Assembly: GCF_050490315.1 (NCBI RefSeq)
Contig: NZ_JBNPEO010000007.1
Coordinates: forward strand, 81,955-145,954
DNA: 64,000 nt
Reading direction: 5' to 3'
DNA from: JBNPEO01 sp050490315
GTDB lineage: Bacteria > Actinomycetota > Actinomycetes > Actinomycetales > Micrococcaceae
A program made the position numbers and the translations under genes. Positions 34,293 through 43,840 of the stretch are shown in pieces. Below the pieces are notes generated by a model, which was not told the origin of the DNA, did no database searches, and was given only the letters and a program-made list of their open reading frames with translations. Each line of letters begins with the position of its first letter. Within the stretch, counting starts at the first letter, position 1.

Positions 34293-36812
34293 ATGAAACT
34301 TCTCGAACAACTCCCCTCCGCGCCCGATTCCGATTCTGTTTATACGGCGTTTGTGGAGTGGACCGAATCCCGTGGCATTGAGCTGTATCCGGCCCAAGAC
34401 GAAGCCGTGATGGAACTGGCCGGCGGCGCAAACGTTATTCTTGCTACCCCCACCGGTTCGGGAAAGTCACTCGTGGCGATCGGCGCGCACTTCCGGGCCA
34501 TGGCTATGGGCCAACGTAGTTACTACACCGCTCCTATCAAGGCACTCGTCTCTGAAAAATTCTTTGCACTGTGTGAGATCTTCGGTGCCGAGAACGTTGG
34601 GATGGTTACCGGTGATTCCGGTGTCAACCAAGACGCTGCGATCATTTGCTGCACTGCAGAAATTCTTGCCAACATCGCCTTGCGCGAAGGGGCTGCTGCC
34701 GCACTGGGTGTGGTGATTATGGACGAGTTTCACTTCTATTCTGATCCCCAGCGTGGTTGGGCATGGCAGGTGCCGTTGCTCGAATTACCGCAGGCTCAAT
34801 TCCTACTTATGAGCGCCACGCTTGGGGATGTGTCCCGCTTTGAGGAATCCATTACTGAACTCACTGGCCAGCCGACGGTGACGGTGAGCTCCGCCGAGCG
34901 TCCCATCCCCTTGCACTACTACTACGAGCTCTCCCCCATTCACGAGACGCTCGAAGACCTGCTGGCCACCAAACAGGTACCGGTTTATGTGGTGCACTTC
35001 AGCCAACTTGAAGCCATTGACCGGGCCCAGAGCCTTATGAGTATCAACATGTGCTCGCGCGAAGAGAAGGACAAAATCGCCGAGCTTATTGCGGGGTTCC
35101 GCTTTGCTGCTGGCTTTGGTAAAACTCTCAATCGTCTAGTCCGCCATGGCATTGGTGTGCACCATGCTGGGATGCTGCCTAAGTACCGGCGCTTGGTAGA
35201 GCAGTTGGCTCAGGCCGGACTGCTCAAGGTTATTTGTGGCACTGACACACTGGGCGTGGGCATTAACGTTCCAATTCGCACGGTGTTGCTCACGGCACTG
35301 AGCAAGTACGACGGCGTACGGACCCGGACTCTGAATGCTCGCGAATTCCATCAGATCGCCGGACGTGCGGGCCGGGCTGGCTATGACACCGCCGGGACCG
35401 TGGTGGTTCAAGCCCCGGATCATGTGATCGAAAATACCCGTGCCATGGCAAAGGCCACAGCCAAATTTGGCGACGATCAAAAGAAACTGCGCCAAGTGGT
35501 GAAAAAGAAACCACGTGAGGGTTTTGTCACGTGGGGTGAGCCTACGTTTAACCGGATGGTGGAGTCAGTTCCTGAACCCTTGCAGTCCAGTTTTCAGGTC
35601 ACACACTCGATGCTGTTGAACCTGTTGGAGCGTCCTGGTGATCCTTTTGCCGCCACTCGCCGTTTATTGAGCGAGAACCATGAGTCCCGCCCGTCTCAAT
35701 TGCGGTTGATGAAGCGTGCGCTGGGGATCTACCGTGAGCTTTTGGCAGCCGGCGTGGTGGAACGCATTCCACCCGAAGAGCAAAAAGCAGACGGCAGAAC
35801 GGTTCGTCTCACTGTGCATTTGCAAGCGAACTTTGCTCTTAACCAGCCGCTCTCCCCCTTTGCTCTAGCTGCCTTGGAACTCTTGGATCCGGAGTCGCCG
35901 TCGTATGCCTTAGACGTCGTTTCGGTGATTGAGTCCACTCTTGAGAAGCCCCGGCAGATTCTCACAGCTCAGCAGAAAAAGGCTCGTGGCGACGCTGTGG
36001 CCGCAATGAAAGCTGATGGCATCGAATATGACCAGCGGATGGCCATGCTTGAAGAGGTCACGTACCCCATGCCGCTCGCCGAACTATTGGGTCAGGCGTT
36101 TGAGACGTATCGTGGCGCGGCACCGTGGATCGGTGACTTTGAGTTGGCACCAAAATCCGTAGTCCGCGACATGTATGAACGTGCCATGAACTTCGGTGAA
36201 TTCGTTCAGTTCTATTCTTTGGCCCGTTCAGAGGGCATTGTTCTGCGCTATCTTTCCGACGCCTACAAGGCTCTGAACCAGACGGTGCCGCAGGACGCTT
36301 TGCGCGAGGATCTTGAAGATCTGATTGTGTGGCTGGGCGAGCTGGTCCGGCAGGTTGATTCAAGCCTTCTGGATGAATGGGAAGAACTAACTTCCGGTGT
36401 GGCTCCGGGCGCTTCCGATGCGCCGCCAGCAGCACCGCCGGCACTGACGTCCAACACTCGAGCGTTCCGGGTGATGGTGCGCAACGAGATGTTCCGTAGG
36501 GTGGAGCTTTTTGCTGACGAGGACTCTGCAGCGCTGGGTGAGTTGGACGGTGCTTCTGGTTGGGATGCTGAAGCTTGGGAAGACGTCCTTGACGCGTACT
36601 TTGAAGAGCACAATGACATCAGCACTGGCGCGGATGCACGAGGTCCGGCACTTCTGATGATCACCGAGGAACCTGGGGTGTGGAAGGTACGGCAGATTTT
36701 CGCGGACCCCGCGGATAACCACGACTGGGGCATTTCGGCAGAGGTTGACCTCGACGCTTCAAACGAGGCTGGCTCGGCAGTAGTTCGGGTTGTAGACGTG
36801 AACCGGCTCTAG
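34293..36812 (+). CDS. Superfamily II (Ski2-like) RNA helicase, DUF3516 family
   Basis: An 839-residue helicase. Motif I ATPTGSGKS is at residues 51-59, motif II DEFH at 144-147, motif III SAT near 173, and motif VI QIAGRAGRAG near 354. The DEFH box and the spacing place it in the Ski2/Mtr4-like group; the remaining 400 residues match the actinobacterial DUF3516 extension. Such proteins are conserved in actinobacteria but poorly studied; RNA processing or decay is likely. It has its own promoter region opposite tam. Confidence 0.9.
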   Translation: MKLLEQLPSAPDSDSVYTAFVEWTESRGIELYPAQDEAVMELAGGANVILATPTGSGKSLVAIGAHFRAMAMGQRSYYTAPIKALVSEKFFALCEIFGAENVGMVTGDSGVNQDAAIICCTAEILANIALREGAAAALGVVIMDEFHFYSDPQRGWAWQVPLLELPQAQFLLMSATLGDVSRFEESITELTGQPTVTVSSAERPIPLHYYYELSPIHETLEDLLATKQVPVYVVHFSQLEAIDRAQSLMSINMCSREEKDKIAELIAGFRFAAGFGKTLNRLVRHGIGVHHAGMLPKYRRLVEQLAQAGLLKVICGTDTLGVGINVPIRTVLLTALSKYDGVRTRTLNAREFHQIAGRAGRAGYDTAGTVVVQAPDHVIENTRAMAKATAKFGDDQKKLRQVVKKKPREGFVTWGEPTFNRMVESVPEPLQSSFQVTHSMLLNLLERPGDPFAATRRLLSENHESRPSQLRLMKRALGIYRELLAAGVVERIPPEEQKADGRTVRLTVHLQANFALNQPLSPFALAALELLDPESPSYALDVVSVIESTLEKPRQILTAQQKKARGDAVAAMKADGIEYDQRMAMLEEVTYPMPLAELLGQAFETYRGAAPWIGDFELAPKSVVRDMYERAMNFGEFVQFYSLARSEGIVLRYLSDAYKALNQTVPQDALREDLEDLIVWLGELVRQVDSSLLDEWEELTSGVAPGASDAPPAAPPALTSNTRAFRVMVRNEMFRRVELFADEDSAALGELDGASGWDAEAWEDVLDAYFEEHNDISTGADARGPALLMITEEPGVWKVRQIFADPADNHDWGISAEVDLDASNEAGSAVVRVVDVNRL

Positions 36813-36858
36813 CACCACCCGACCGTCGCAGTGAGAGTTGCCTAGTAAGCTCGGAATC

Positions 36859-37341
36859 ATGAGTGTGATCCGCCCGGCACAGCCGTCAGATGTCCCCTTG
36901 ATCCTGCAAATGATTCATGACCTCGCCCTTTATGAGAAGGAACCCGAAGCGGTCAAAAACACCGAAGAGTCATTACACAAGGTGCTTTTTGGGAAAGCAC
37001 CAGCAGCGTTTGCGCATGTGGCAGAAAACGCCGAGGGCCAGGTCCGCGGATTTGCGCTCTGGTTCCTGAATTACTCCACGTGGGAGGGGGTGCACGGTAT
37101 CTATCTTGAAGACTTGTACGTCCAACCCGAGGCCCGCGGTGAGGGTCACGGAAAAGCGCTTTTGCAGAACCTCGCGAGCATCGCCGTAGACCGTGGCTAC
37201 GCTCGCGTGGAATGGAGCGTTCTGGACTGGAACGAACCGTCCATCAATTTCTACCGCAGCCTTGGGGCCAACCCGATGGACGGTTGGTCCACGTTCCGCC
37301 TCAGCGGCTCAGCACTCCAAGCCGTGGGTGGCCAAGCATGA
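36859..37341 (+). CDS. GNAT-family N-acetyltransferase, diamine acetyltransferase-like
   Basis: A 160-residue single-domain acetyltransferase. The acetyl-CoA-binding motif A is LEDLYVQPEARGEGHGKALLQNL, and VEWSVLDWNEPSINFYRSLGA gives motif B; these resemble spermidine/diamine acetyltransferases (SSAT-like), including the WFLNYSTWEGVHGIYLEDL segment. ATG 36859 is chosen over the TTG at 36838 because homologues begin MSVIRPA-like. The stop overlaps the ATG of the following peptidase gene (ATGA), so the two are coupled. Substrate specificity is inferred from family resemblance. Confidence 0.88.
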   Translation: MSVIRPAQPSDVPLILQMIHDLALYEKEPEAVKNTEESLHKVLFGKAPAAFAHVAENAEGQVRGFALWFLNYSTWEGVHGIYLEDLYVQPEARGEGHGKALLQNLASIAVDRGYARVEWSVLDWNEPSINFYRSLGANPMDGWSTFRLSGSALQAVGGQA

Positions 37342-38657
37342 GCGCCAGCACAAACGTAAAGCACCACGTCAAAGCTAGGCACGAGTTCCGTGGCCTGCGC
37401 AGCGCCGAACACTACTTTGAGCTGCCACTCGATCATGGTAATCCTGCGGCCGGATCAATTACGGTCTTTGCCCGTGAATACAGTTCCGCCAAAATTAGTG
37501 AGGCTCACATCCAAGAGCTTCCTTGGCTGCTGTACCTTCAGGGTGGCCCAGGTGGGCGTGGCAACCGCTGGAACTCACTAGGCGGTTGGGCTAAGGAAGC
37601 CTCAAAGTCGTTCAGGATTTTGATGCTCGATCAACGCGGAACGGGTTTGTCCTCGCCAATCGAAGCGAAGTCGTTGGCTGCACTGGGCGCGCTGGACGAA
37701 CAGGTGGCGTACTTGCGTCACTTCCGGGCAGATTCAATCGTGGCCGACGCTGAATTAATCCGTAGGACACTTGGCTCGGCGCCCTGGACAATTTACGGTC
37801 AAAGCTATGGTGGCTTCTGCGCGCTCAGTTACCTTTCCTTCGCACCGGAAGGGCTTAAAGCCGCGCTACTGACCGGTGGATTGGCCCCGCTGACGGGACC
37901 GGCCGACGACGTCTACCGGGCAACCTTCGCTCGCGTGGAAGCACGCAACAAAGAGTACTTCGGCTGGTATCCCGAAGATCGGGAACTTACCACCAAGATT
38001 GCAAGGCATTTGGAAAACGTTGAAGAGTTCCTGCCTACCGGTGAGCGGCTCACCCCGGAGCGATTCCAGATGCTTGGCTCCTTCTTGGGCGGAAATACTC
38101 GTGTGGACGCGCTCCACTACGTCCTTGAAGATGCATTCATTGCCACAGCTGCCGGCGTGCGGCTGTCTGACAATTTCTTGAGTCAGGTGTCAGCCCAAGT
38201 CAGCCGCGCAGCGAACCCGCTCTACGCACTGATGCACGAGTCTATTTACGGCCAAGGCAGCGCCACGAATTGGGCCGCGTGGCGGGTGCTCAATGAGTTT
38301 CCACAGTTCCGTCCGGACGCCGCAGATCCACTCTTCACGGGTGAAATGGTGTACCCCTGGTACTTCGAACAGGATCCTGCTCTGGTGCCGCTAGCCGACG
38401 TGGCTCAGGCTATTGCCCAAGTCAACGACTGGCCAGCGCTGTACAACACGGATCAGCTCGCCAAAAACACTGTTCCAGTGGCTGCAGCCGTCTACGAGGA
38501 TGACATCTACGTGGACAAGAACTTGTCCTTAGTAACTGCGTCCGCGGTTCAAGGATTGCAAACGTGGGTCACCGACGAATTCCACCACGATGGTATTGCC
38601 GACGACGGCGAAGGTATCTTCCGTAGGCTCCTAGCCATGACTCGGGAACAGCCGTAG
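37338..38657 (+). CDS. Proline iminopeptidase-like alpha/beta hydrolase (family S33)
   Basis: A 439-residue hydrolase. The nucleophile elbow GQSYGG carries S156; an oxyanion loop LQGGPGGRGNRW lies near residue 70 and DQRGTGLSS near 100, all typical of prolyl aminopeptidases. The C-terminal histidine is probably in FHHDG near residue 420. It lacks a signal peptide, so it acts in the cytoplasm on short peptides with N-terminal proline. ATG 37338 overlaps the acetyltransferase stop; a strong terminator follows. Confidence 0.92.
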   Translation: MSASTNVKHHVKARHEFRGLRSAEHYFELPLDHGNPAAGSITVFAREYSSAKISEAHIQELPWLLYLQGGPGGRGNRWNSLGGWAKEASKSFRILMLDQRGTGLSSPIEAKSLAALGALDEQVAYLRHFRADSIVADAELIRRTLGSAPWTIYGQSYGGFCALSYLSFAPEGLKAALLTGGLAPLTGPADDVYRATFARVEARNKEYFGWYPEDRELTTKIARHLENVEEFLPTGERLTPERFQMLGSFLGGNTRVDALHYVLEDAFIATAAGVRLSDNFLSQVSAQVSRAANPLYALMHESIYGQGSATNWAAWRVLNEFPQFRPDAADPLFTGEMVYPWYFEQDPALVPLADVAQAIAQVNDWPALYNTDQLAKNTVPVAAAVYEDDIYVDKNLSLVTASAVQGLQTWVTDEFHHDGIADDGEGIFRRLLAMTREQP

Positions 38658-38668
38658 AGCAAAAACAA

Positions 38669-38718
38669 CTCTGGCCCACTCCCCTACCTGAATACTTCGG
38701 ATAGGGAGCGGGCCAGAG
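38669..38718. terminator. Bidirectional terminator between the peptidase gene and terC
   Basis: CTCTGGCCCACTCCC pairs with GGGAGCGGGCCAGAG (one mismatch) and the stem continues for a few more pairs around an AT-rich loop. It stands between convergent genes; the A-run on the left acts as a T-run for terC. Confidence 0.75.
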
Positions 38719-38734
38719 GGTAGTCCGGTGCTGT

Positions 38735-39766
38735 TTACTCGGAGTCGCTACGACTTTTGAGAGAGTCAGCTTCCAAGCGTGCGTCAAGCTTTGCCTGGCG
38801 CGCCTGGGGGCTGAGCAAGCTCGCAATCACAGCGATCACAATGGTGCCCACAATGACTGCCAAGGACACAAAGGTGGGGATCTCAGGAGCCCACTCAATG
38901 TGCTTGCCACCGTTGATAAACGGCAACTCGTTGACGTGCATTGCGTGGAAAATGAGTTTGAAACCGATAAACGCCAGGATTACCGAAAGCGCATGCTTGA
39001 GGTAAACCAGACGGTTCATCAAACCACCCAGCAAGAAGTACAGCTGACGCAGGCCCATCAGTGCGAACAGGTTTGCAGTGAACACAATAAAGGGGCTCTG
39101 GGTCAGGCCAAAGATGGCCGGGATTGAATCCACAGCGAACAGCAGATCCGTTAGGCCAATGGTGACAAAAACAATCAGCATCGGGGTGAAGAGCTTCTTG
39201 CCGTCCACCACTGTGCGGATCTTACCGCCGTCGAACTCGCTGTGCATGGGAAGAACTTTGCGCAAGCGTGCAATGAGCGGGTTTTCGCTACCCTCTTCTT
39301 CATCTCCACCACTGTCAACTGCCTGCTTGTAGGCAGTCCACAGTAAGAACGCTCCGAAGATGAAGAAAATCCAGCTGAATTGTTCGATCACAATGGCGCC
39401 AAGAAGAATAAAGATTCCGCGCAGGATCAGAGCGATAATGATGCCCACCATCAGGACTTCTTGTTGGTACTTCCGTGGTACGGAGAACCTAGCCATGATG
39501 ATGATAAACACAAACAGATTATCGATACTGAGGCTGTATTCGGTGACCCAGCCGGCAACAAACTGCCCGCCGTATTCGTGTCCTGCAAAGATGAACATTA
39601 ACAGGGCGAAGACCAAGGCCAAGGCAATGTAGAAGGCAACCCACAGGCCGGCTTCTTTCATGCTCGGTTCGTGGGGGCGCTTGACCACCAAGAGTAAGTC
39701 GATGATGAGGATAAGTCCGAGGACTACAAACGAGCCAACTTCGAACCAAAGAGGTAATTCGGGCAC
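38735..39766 (-). CDS. terC: TerC-family membrane protein (manganese or metal export)
   Basis: About 343 residues with seven to nine transmembrane segments and the TerC core: EYSLSIDNLFVFIIIMARF and LLFAVDSIPAIFGLTQSPFIVFTANLFALMGLRQLYFLL, with the conserved acidic residues in membrane helices. TerC relatives (Alx, MeeF/MeeY) export Mn2+, in part to metallate secreted proteins. GTG 39766 follows AAAGG by about 8 bp; the frame open to 39820 runs into the upstream leader. The leader contains a probable yybP-ykoY riboswitch, so expression should respond to Mn2+. Confidence 0.92.
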   Translation of the reverse strand: MPELPLWFEVGSFVVLGLILIIDLLLVVKRPHEPSMKEAGLWVAFYIALALVFALLMFIFAGHEYGGQFVAGWVTEYSLSIDNLFVFIIIMARFSVPRKYQQEVLMVGIIIALILRGIFILLGAIVIEQFSWIFFIFGAFLLWTAYKQAVDSGGDEEEGSENPLIARLRKVLPMHSEFDGGKIRTVVDGKKLFTPMLIVFVTIGLTDLLFAVDSIPAIFGLTQSPFIVFTANLFALMGLRQLYFLLGGLMNRLVYLKHALSVILAFIGFKLIFHAMHVNELPFINGGKHIEWAPEIPTFVSLAVIVGTIVIAVIASLLSPQARQAKLDARLEADSLKSRSDSE

Positions 39767-39842
39767 GTAAAAACCTTTCGCAGGGTACGGCTCAACGGTG
39801 TAAGTCTCTCCGATCAACAAAAATCCAAGTGGAACACTCGAA

Positions 39843-39920
39843 ATGGTCGACCCGCTGTGCCCGGCGTGGCATCGATGCCACGCGTGCTGACGATCACAGC
39901 GCTTGGGATACTCCCCTACG
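39843..39920 (-). ncRNA. yybP-ykoY family manganese riboswitch in the terC leader
   Basis: On the minus strand the leader contains the family's conserved GGGGAGUA (39916-39909), then CGCTGTG (39901-39895), ATCGTCAGC, a perfect hairpin GCGTGGCATCGATGCCACGC (39883-39864), the return strand CACAGCG (39859-39853) and a closing GGTCGACC. This is the three-way-junction layout of yybP-ykoY RNAs, which sense Mn2+ and commonly precede terC/alx. The terC start lies about 80 bp downstream; no clear terminator is seen, so control may act on translation. Confidence 0.75.
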
Positions 39921-39936
39921 TGCTGTCTATTTTAGC

Positions 39937-42024
39937 CTAAGCGTGACCGGCAGACTGCATCTGGCGCAGTTCACGCTTGAGGTCACCCACCTCGTCACGA
40001 ATGCGGGCGGCGAGTTCAAACTGCAATTCGCCAGCGGCAGCGTGCATTTGTTCCGTCATCTGCTCGATCAATGCCACAAGATCTTCAGCCGGGGCAGCCG
40101 CCAAGCCGTCCTTGCGAACAGTAGCTGCGCCCTTGCCCTTACCCTTCTTGCCGCCTTTTGCCGTGGCTGCGAGTAGTTCGCGCGTATCTTCATCTTCACG
40201 AGCCAACTGGTCCGTAATGTCCGCAATTTTTTTGCGCAGCGGCTGCGGGTCAACACCGTGATCTTTGTTGTACTTGACCTGAATTTCACGGCGACGGTTG
40301 GTCTCATCAATGGCTTTTGCCATGGAATCGGTAATCCGGTCCGCATACATGTGAACTTCACCCGAGACGTTACGGGCGGCACGTCCAATGGTCTGAATCA
40401 GTGAGGTGGCTGAACGCAGGAAGCCTTCCTTGTCCGCGTCCAAGATGCTCACCAATGATACTTCCGGCAAGTCCAGGCCTTCACGGAGCAGGTTAATGCC
40501 CACCAACACATCAAAGAGACCCATACGCAGTTCACGCAAGAGCTCTACCCGGCGCAACGTATCAACGTCTGAATGCAAGTACTGCACTTTGATTCCGTGA
40601 CCCAAGAGGTACTCAGTGAGGTCCTCGGCCATTCGTTTGGTCAGCGTGGTGACGAGGACACGCTCATCTTTCTCCACACGTTCGCGAATCTCGCCCAGGA
40701 GGTCGTCAATTTGACCCTTGGTGGGTTTCACAATAACTTCTGGGTCAATCAGGCCGGTGGGTCGGATAATTTGCTGCACCACGCCGTCGGCCTTGCCAAG
40801 TTCAAATTTGCCCGGCGTTGCGGAAAGGTAGACCGTCTGGCCAATCCTGTCTTGGAACTCGTCCCACTTCAGCGGACGGTTGTCCATGGCTGAGGGCAAA
40901 CGGAAACCATGGTCTACCAGGGTGCGCTTGCGGGACATATCGCCCTCATACATAGCCCCGATCTGCGGAACGGTTACGTGGGACTCGTCGATCACCAGCA
41001 AAAAGTCGTCTGGGAAGTAGTCGATCAAACAGTGTGGAGCTGTTCCACCAGCGCGGCCATCAATGTGCCGGGAGTAGTTTTCAATGCCGTTGCAGAAACC
41101 CATCTGCTGCATCATCTCGAGGTCATAGGTGGTGCGCATCCGTAGACGCTGCGCCTCCACTAGTTTGTTTTGCCCTTCGAGGACCTCTAGCCGGGCGGCA
41201 AGTTCGTCTTCGATGGCTTTGATGGCACGAGCCATTCGCTCGGGACCGGCTACATAGTGGGAGGCCGGGAAAACATACATCTCGGTTTCTTCCCGCACCA
41301 CTTCTCCCGTCACCGGATGAAGGGTGTAGATGTTTTCGATCTCATCACCGAAGAACTCAATCCGAAGAGCAAGCTCTTCATACATAGGGATAATCTCAAC
41401 AGTGTCTCCGCGGACCCGAAACGTACCACGGTGAAAGTCGATGTCATTGCGCGCATATTGCATGGAGACGAATTTGCGCAGTAGGTCATCGCGGTTCATC
41501 TCGGCACCGCGCCGTAGCGTCACCATTCCTGCGATGTACTCTTCCGGAGTTCCCAAACCGTAAATGCAGGAAACCGTTGCCACCACCACAACGTCTCGTC
41601 GAGTCAGAAGCGCGTTGGTGGCAGAGTGCCTCAAGCGCTCCACTTCCTCATTGACTGAAGAGTCCTTCTCAATGAAGGTGTCAGTTTGAGGGACGTATGC
41701 CTCCGGCTGGTAATAGTCGTAGTAGGAGACGAAGTACTCAACTGCGTTGTTGGGCAGGAGTTCTCTGAATTCGTTGGCGAGCTGCGCTGCGAGCGTTTTG
41801 TTTTGCACCATCACCAAGGTGGGTCGCTGCAGTTTCTCAATCAGCCAAGCTGTGGTGGCGCTTTTACCAGTACCGGTGGCCCCCATCAGGACGACGTCTT
41901 TTTCACCGTTGGTGACGCGTTCGGTCAGTTCCTTGATAGCGGTGGGTTGATCCCCGGCAGGTTTGTACTCGCTGACCACTTCAAAAGGAGCTACAACACG
42001 ATCGATCTTTTGCGCGAGACTCAT
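39937..42024 (-). CDS. uvrB: UvrB, excinuclease ABC subunit B
   Basis: A 695-residue helicase-like core of nucleotide excision repair. Walker A GATGTGKS is at residues 48-55, the damage-probing beta-hairpin region is YYDYYQPEAYVP, and motif II is VIDESH. Motif VI (QTIGRAARN) and a C-terminal UVR motif (LQFELAARIRDEVGDLKREL) that contacts UvrC are present. ATG 42024 is used. Unlike uvrA, no LexA box is obvious upstream. Terminates just before the terC leader. Confidence 0.98.
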   Translation of the reverse strand: MSLAQKIDRVVAPFEVVSEYKPAGDQPTAIKELTERVTNGEKDVVLMGATGTGKSATTAWLIEKLQRPTLVMVQNKTLAAQLANEFRELLPNNAVEYFVSYYDYYQPEAYVPQTDTFIEKDSSVNEEVERLRHSATNALLTRRDVVVVATVSCIYGLGTPEEYIAGMVTLRRGAEMNRDDLLRKFVSMQYARNDIDFHRGTFRVRGDTVEIIPMYEELALRIEFFGDEIENIYTLHPVTGEVVREETEMYVFPASHYVAGPERMARAIKAIEDELAARLEVLEGQNKLVEAQRLRMRTTYDLEMMQQMGFCNGIENYSRHIDGRAGGTAPHCLIDYFPDDFLLVIDESHVTVPQIGAMYEGDMSRKRTLVDHGFRLPSAMDNRPLKWDEFQDRIGQTVYLSATPGKFELGKADGVVQQIIRPTGLIDPEVIVKPTKGQIDDLLGEIRERVEKDERVLVTTLTKRMAEDLTEYLLGHGIKVQYLHSDVDTLRRVELLRELRMGLFDVLVGINLLREGLDLPEVSLVSILDADKEGFLRSATSLIQTIGRAARNVSGEVHMYADRITDSMAKAIDETNRRREIQVKYNKDHGVDPQPLRKKIADITDQLAREDEDTRELLAATAKGGKKGKGKGAATVRKDGLAAAPAEDLVALIEQMTEQMHAAAGELQFELAARIRDEVGDLKRELRQMQSAGHA

Positions 42025-42162
42025 GACTCTAATCTACAGCTAGCTACTGACACCCAATGTCAGTCATCGTTGCCTTCGGAATTCATCCAGCCCTCACGAA
42101 TTACCTCGAGGAAGTGCGCCATATCACATATCTGATATTTGAAACAATTCTTTCAGTTCCCC

Positions 42163-42191
42163 TTGTAAAGCCTGTGAGGGGGTAGTAGAAA
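42163..42191 (+). promoter_or_regulatory. Probable promoter of the secreted subtilase
   Basis: TTGTAA (42163-42168) and TAGAAA (42186-42191) are separated by 17 bp, a fair match to a housekeeping sigma factor. The subtilase GTG lies 62 bp downstream with GAAAGGA before it. Confidence 0.5.
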
Positions 42192-42253
42192 CATAAACAG
42201 GCACTCGCCCGCGCCGGCCGCCAGCCGACGTCCCCCTGAGAAAGGACCTCACC

Positions 42254-43759
42254 GTGAGGTTAACAAAAATGCGTTTCCCCGCGCGTCGGATGGCACTCGC
42301 AGCCGCCACCCTAGGACTAGTCGTGGCCGGCTCTGGTTTCACAGCCCAAGCCGCTGAAGCACCAAGTTCAACGCCAGTACCCATCAACCCACCCGATGGC
42401 ACAGTGATGAGTTATGTGGTCAACGCCGCCCAAGCGAACCCCGGACAGACCCGCAAAGTTGAACTGGCCGTTACAGCCTCTGGCGGTGTTGTGGTCCAAA
42501 GCTGGCCAGCGATTGGTGTGGTCATTGCACAGTCAGACCGTGCGGCCTTCCGTGAGAACGTCAAGACCGTAGGCAAAACAAGCATTCTCTCAGTCGGCGC
42601 AACCCGCACAGCAGAGGTGGGTGACAAAATTACCGGCGTGCAGCTGCCGTGGGGCCCAGGCGCATCGGGCTGGAACAAGGGCAAAAACAAACCAGTCAAC
42701 GGCGACGAACCCACCACATTGGTACCGGCCGGCCCCGCAGATTCCCAAGAATCTCAGCAATGGGACATGGCGCAGATCAATGCCGACAAAGCTCACGCCA
42801 TCACCGATGGTAGCCGCAGTGTATTAGTCGGTGTTTTGGACTCTGGCATCGACCCCACCCATGTTGATTTGGCAGCGAACATCTCAGTTGCCGACTCCGT
42901 CAACTGCACCCAGGGCGGCCGCCCCTCTCAGGCAGCCGGCGGCTGGTACCCCACCACAAGTGACCATGGCACTCACGTTGCCGGGACTATCGCTGGGGTT
43001 CGTAACGGCGTCGGAATTGTAGGCGTGGCACCCAACGTACGTATGGCTTCCGTCAAGGTTGTGAACGACGACGGTTACATCTACCCCGAATACGCCATTT
43101 GTGGCTTTATGTGGGCTGGCCAGCGCGGTATGGACGTTACCAACAACAGCTACTACATTGACCCATTCGAGTTCTGGTGTGACGACCAGCCGGATCAGGC
43201 AGCCGTCCGTGATGCTGTGTCCCGCGCAGTGAACTACTCCGTCAGCAAGGGCGTTGTCAGTGCTGCCGCGGCCGGTAACTCTGGCGTCGACTTCAACACC
43301 AACACCACTGATTCAGCTAGCCCTAATGACGCACCGGCCCCCATCCAGCGGACCATCAACGCCGGCTGCAAGGACATTCCTACACAGTTGCCCGGTGTTG
43401 TAACGGTTTCTTCAATTACTCAGGCCGGTCAGCTGTCCTCCTTCTCCAACCGCGGTCTGGGGCACATTGACGTTGCAGCTCCAGGATCACGCATCCTGTC
43501 CACCACACTCAACGGTAAGTACGGCCTCAAGAGCGGAACGTCGATGGCTTCACCGCACGTTGCCGGTGTGCTGGCCTTGATGAAATCAGCTCACCCCGAG
43601 CTGACCCCGGCGCAGATGGTTGCTAAGCTCCGCGCCGACGCCACCAAAACGCCTTGCTCAGCAGCTCAGAACAACAGCGGAGCCACCTGCGACGGCACTA
43701 CCGAGTTGAACAGTTACTACGGCTACGGCGTAGTTGATGCCCTCAAGGCAGTGAAGTAA
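42254..43759 (+). CDS. Secreted subtilisin-like serine protease (family S8)
   Basis: A 501-residue preproprotease. A basic N-terminus and hydrophobic core (residues about 12-26) end at an AQA-A signal peptidase site near residue 33. Residues about 50-150 look like a propeptide or inhibitor domain. The catalytic triad is D196 in GVLDSGIDP, H241 in DHGTHVAGT and S430 in SGTSMASPHVAG, and N in the oxyanion region AAAAGNSG. It therefore acts outside the cell; no wall anchor is visible. GTG 42254 follows GAAAGGA. A clear terminator follows. The gene stands alone between uvrB and coaE. Confidence 0.95.
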   Translation: MRLTKMRFPARRMALAAATLGLVVAGSGFTAQAAEAPSSTPVPINPPDGTVMSYVVNAAQANPGQTRKVELAVTASGGVVVQSWPAIGVVIAQSDRAAFRENVKTVGKTSILSVGATRTAEVGDKITGVQLPWGPGASGWNKGKNKPVNGDEPTTLVPAGPADSQESQQWDMAQINADKAHAITDGSRSVLVGVLDSGIDPTHVDLAANISVADSVNCTQGGRPSQAAGGWYPTTSDHGTHVAGTIAGVRNGVGIVGVAPNVRMASVKVVNDDGYIYPEYAICGFMWAGQRGMDVTNNSYYIDPFEFWCDDQPDQAAVRDAVSRAVNYSVSKGVVSAAAAGNSGVDFNTNTTDSASPNDAPAPIQRTINAGCKDIPTQLPGVVTVSSITQAGQLSSFSNRGLGHIDVAAPGSRILSTTLNGKYGLKSGTSMASPHVAGVLALMKSAHPELTPAQMVAKLRADATKTPCSAAQNNSGATCDGTTELNSYYGYGVVDALKAVK

Positions 43760-43781
43760 CTGACCTAGCAGTTGAACAAAG

Positions 43782-43822
43782 AGTGGCCGGGGTTTCGCAG
43801 TTGTTGCGTAACCCCGGCCACT
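43782..43822. terminator. Bidirectional terminator between the subtilase gene and coaE
   Basis: AGTGGCCGGGGTTTCGC pairs with GCGTAACCCCGGCCACT (one mismatch) around a short loop. It lies 22 bp after the protease stop and 18 bp after the coaE stop. Confidence 0.8.
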
Positions 43823-43840
43823 GTTCGTAGAGCATGCAAC

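Noticed and set aside
42025..42120. Possible LexA box before uvrB
   Set aside because: No TCGAAC/GTTCGA-type dyad could be found in this stretch.
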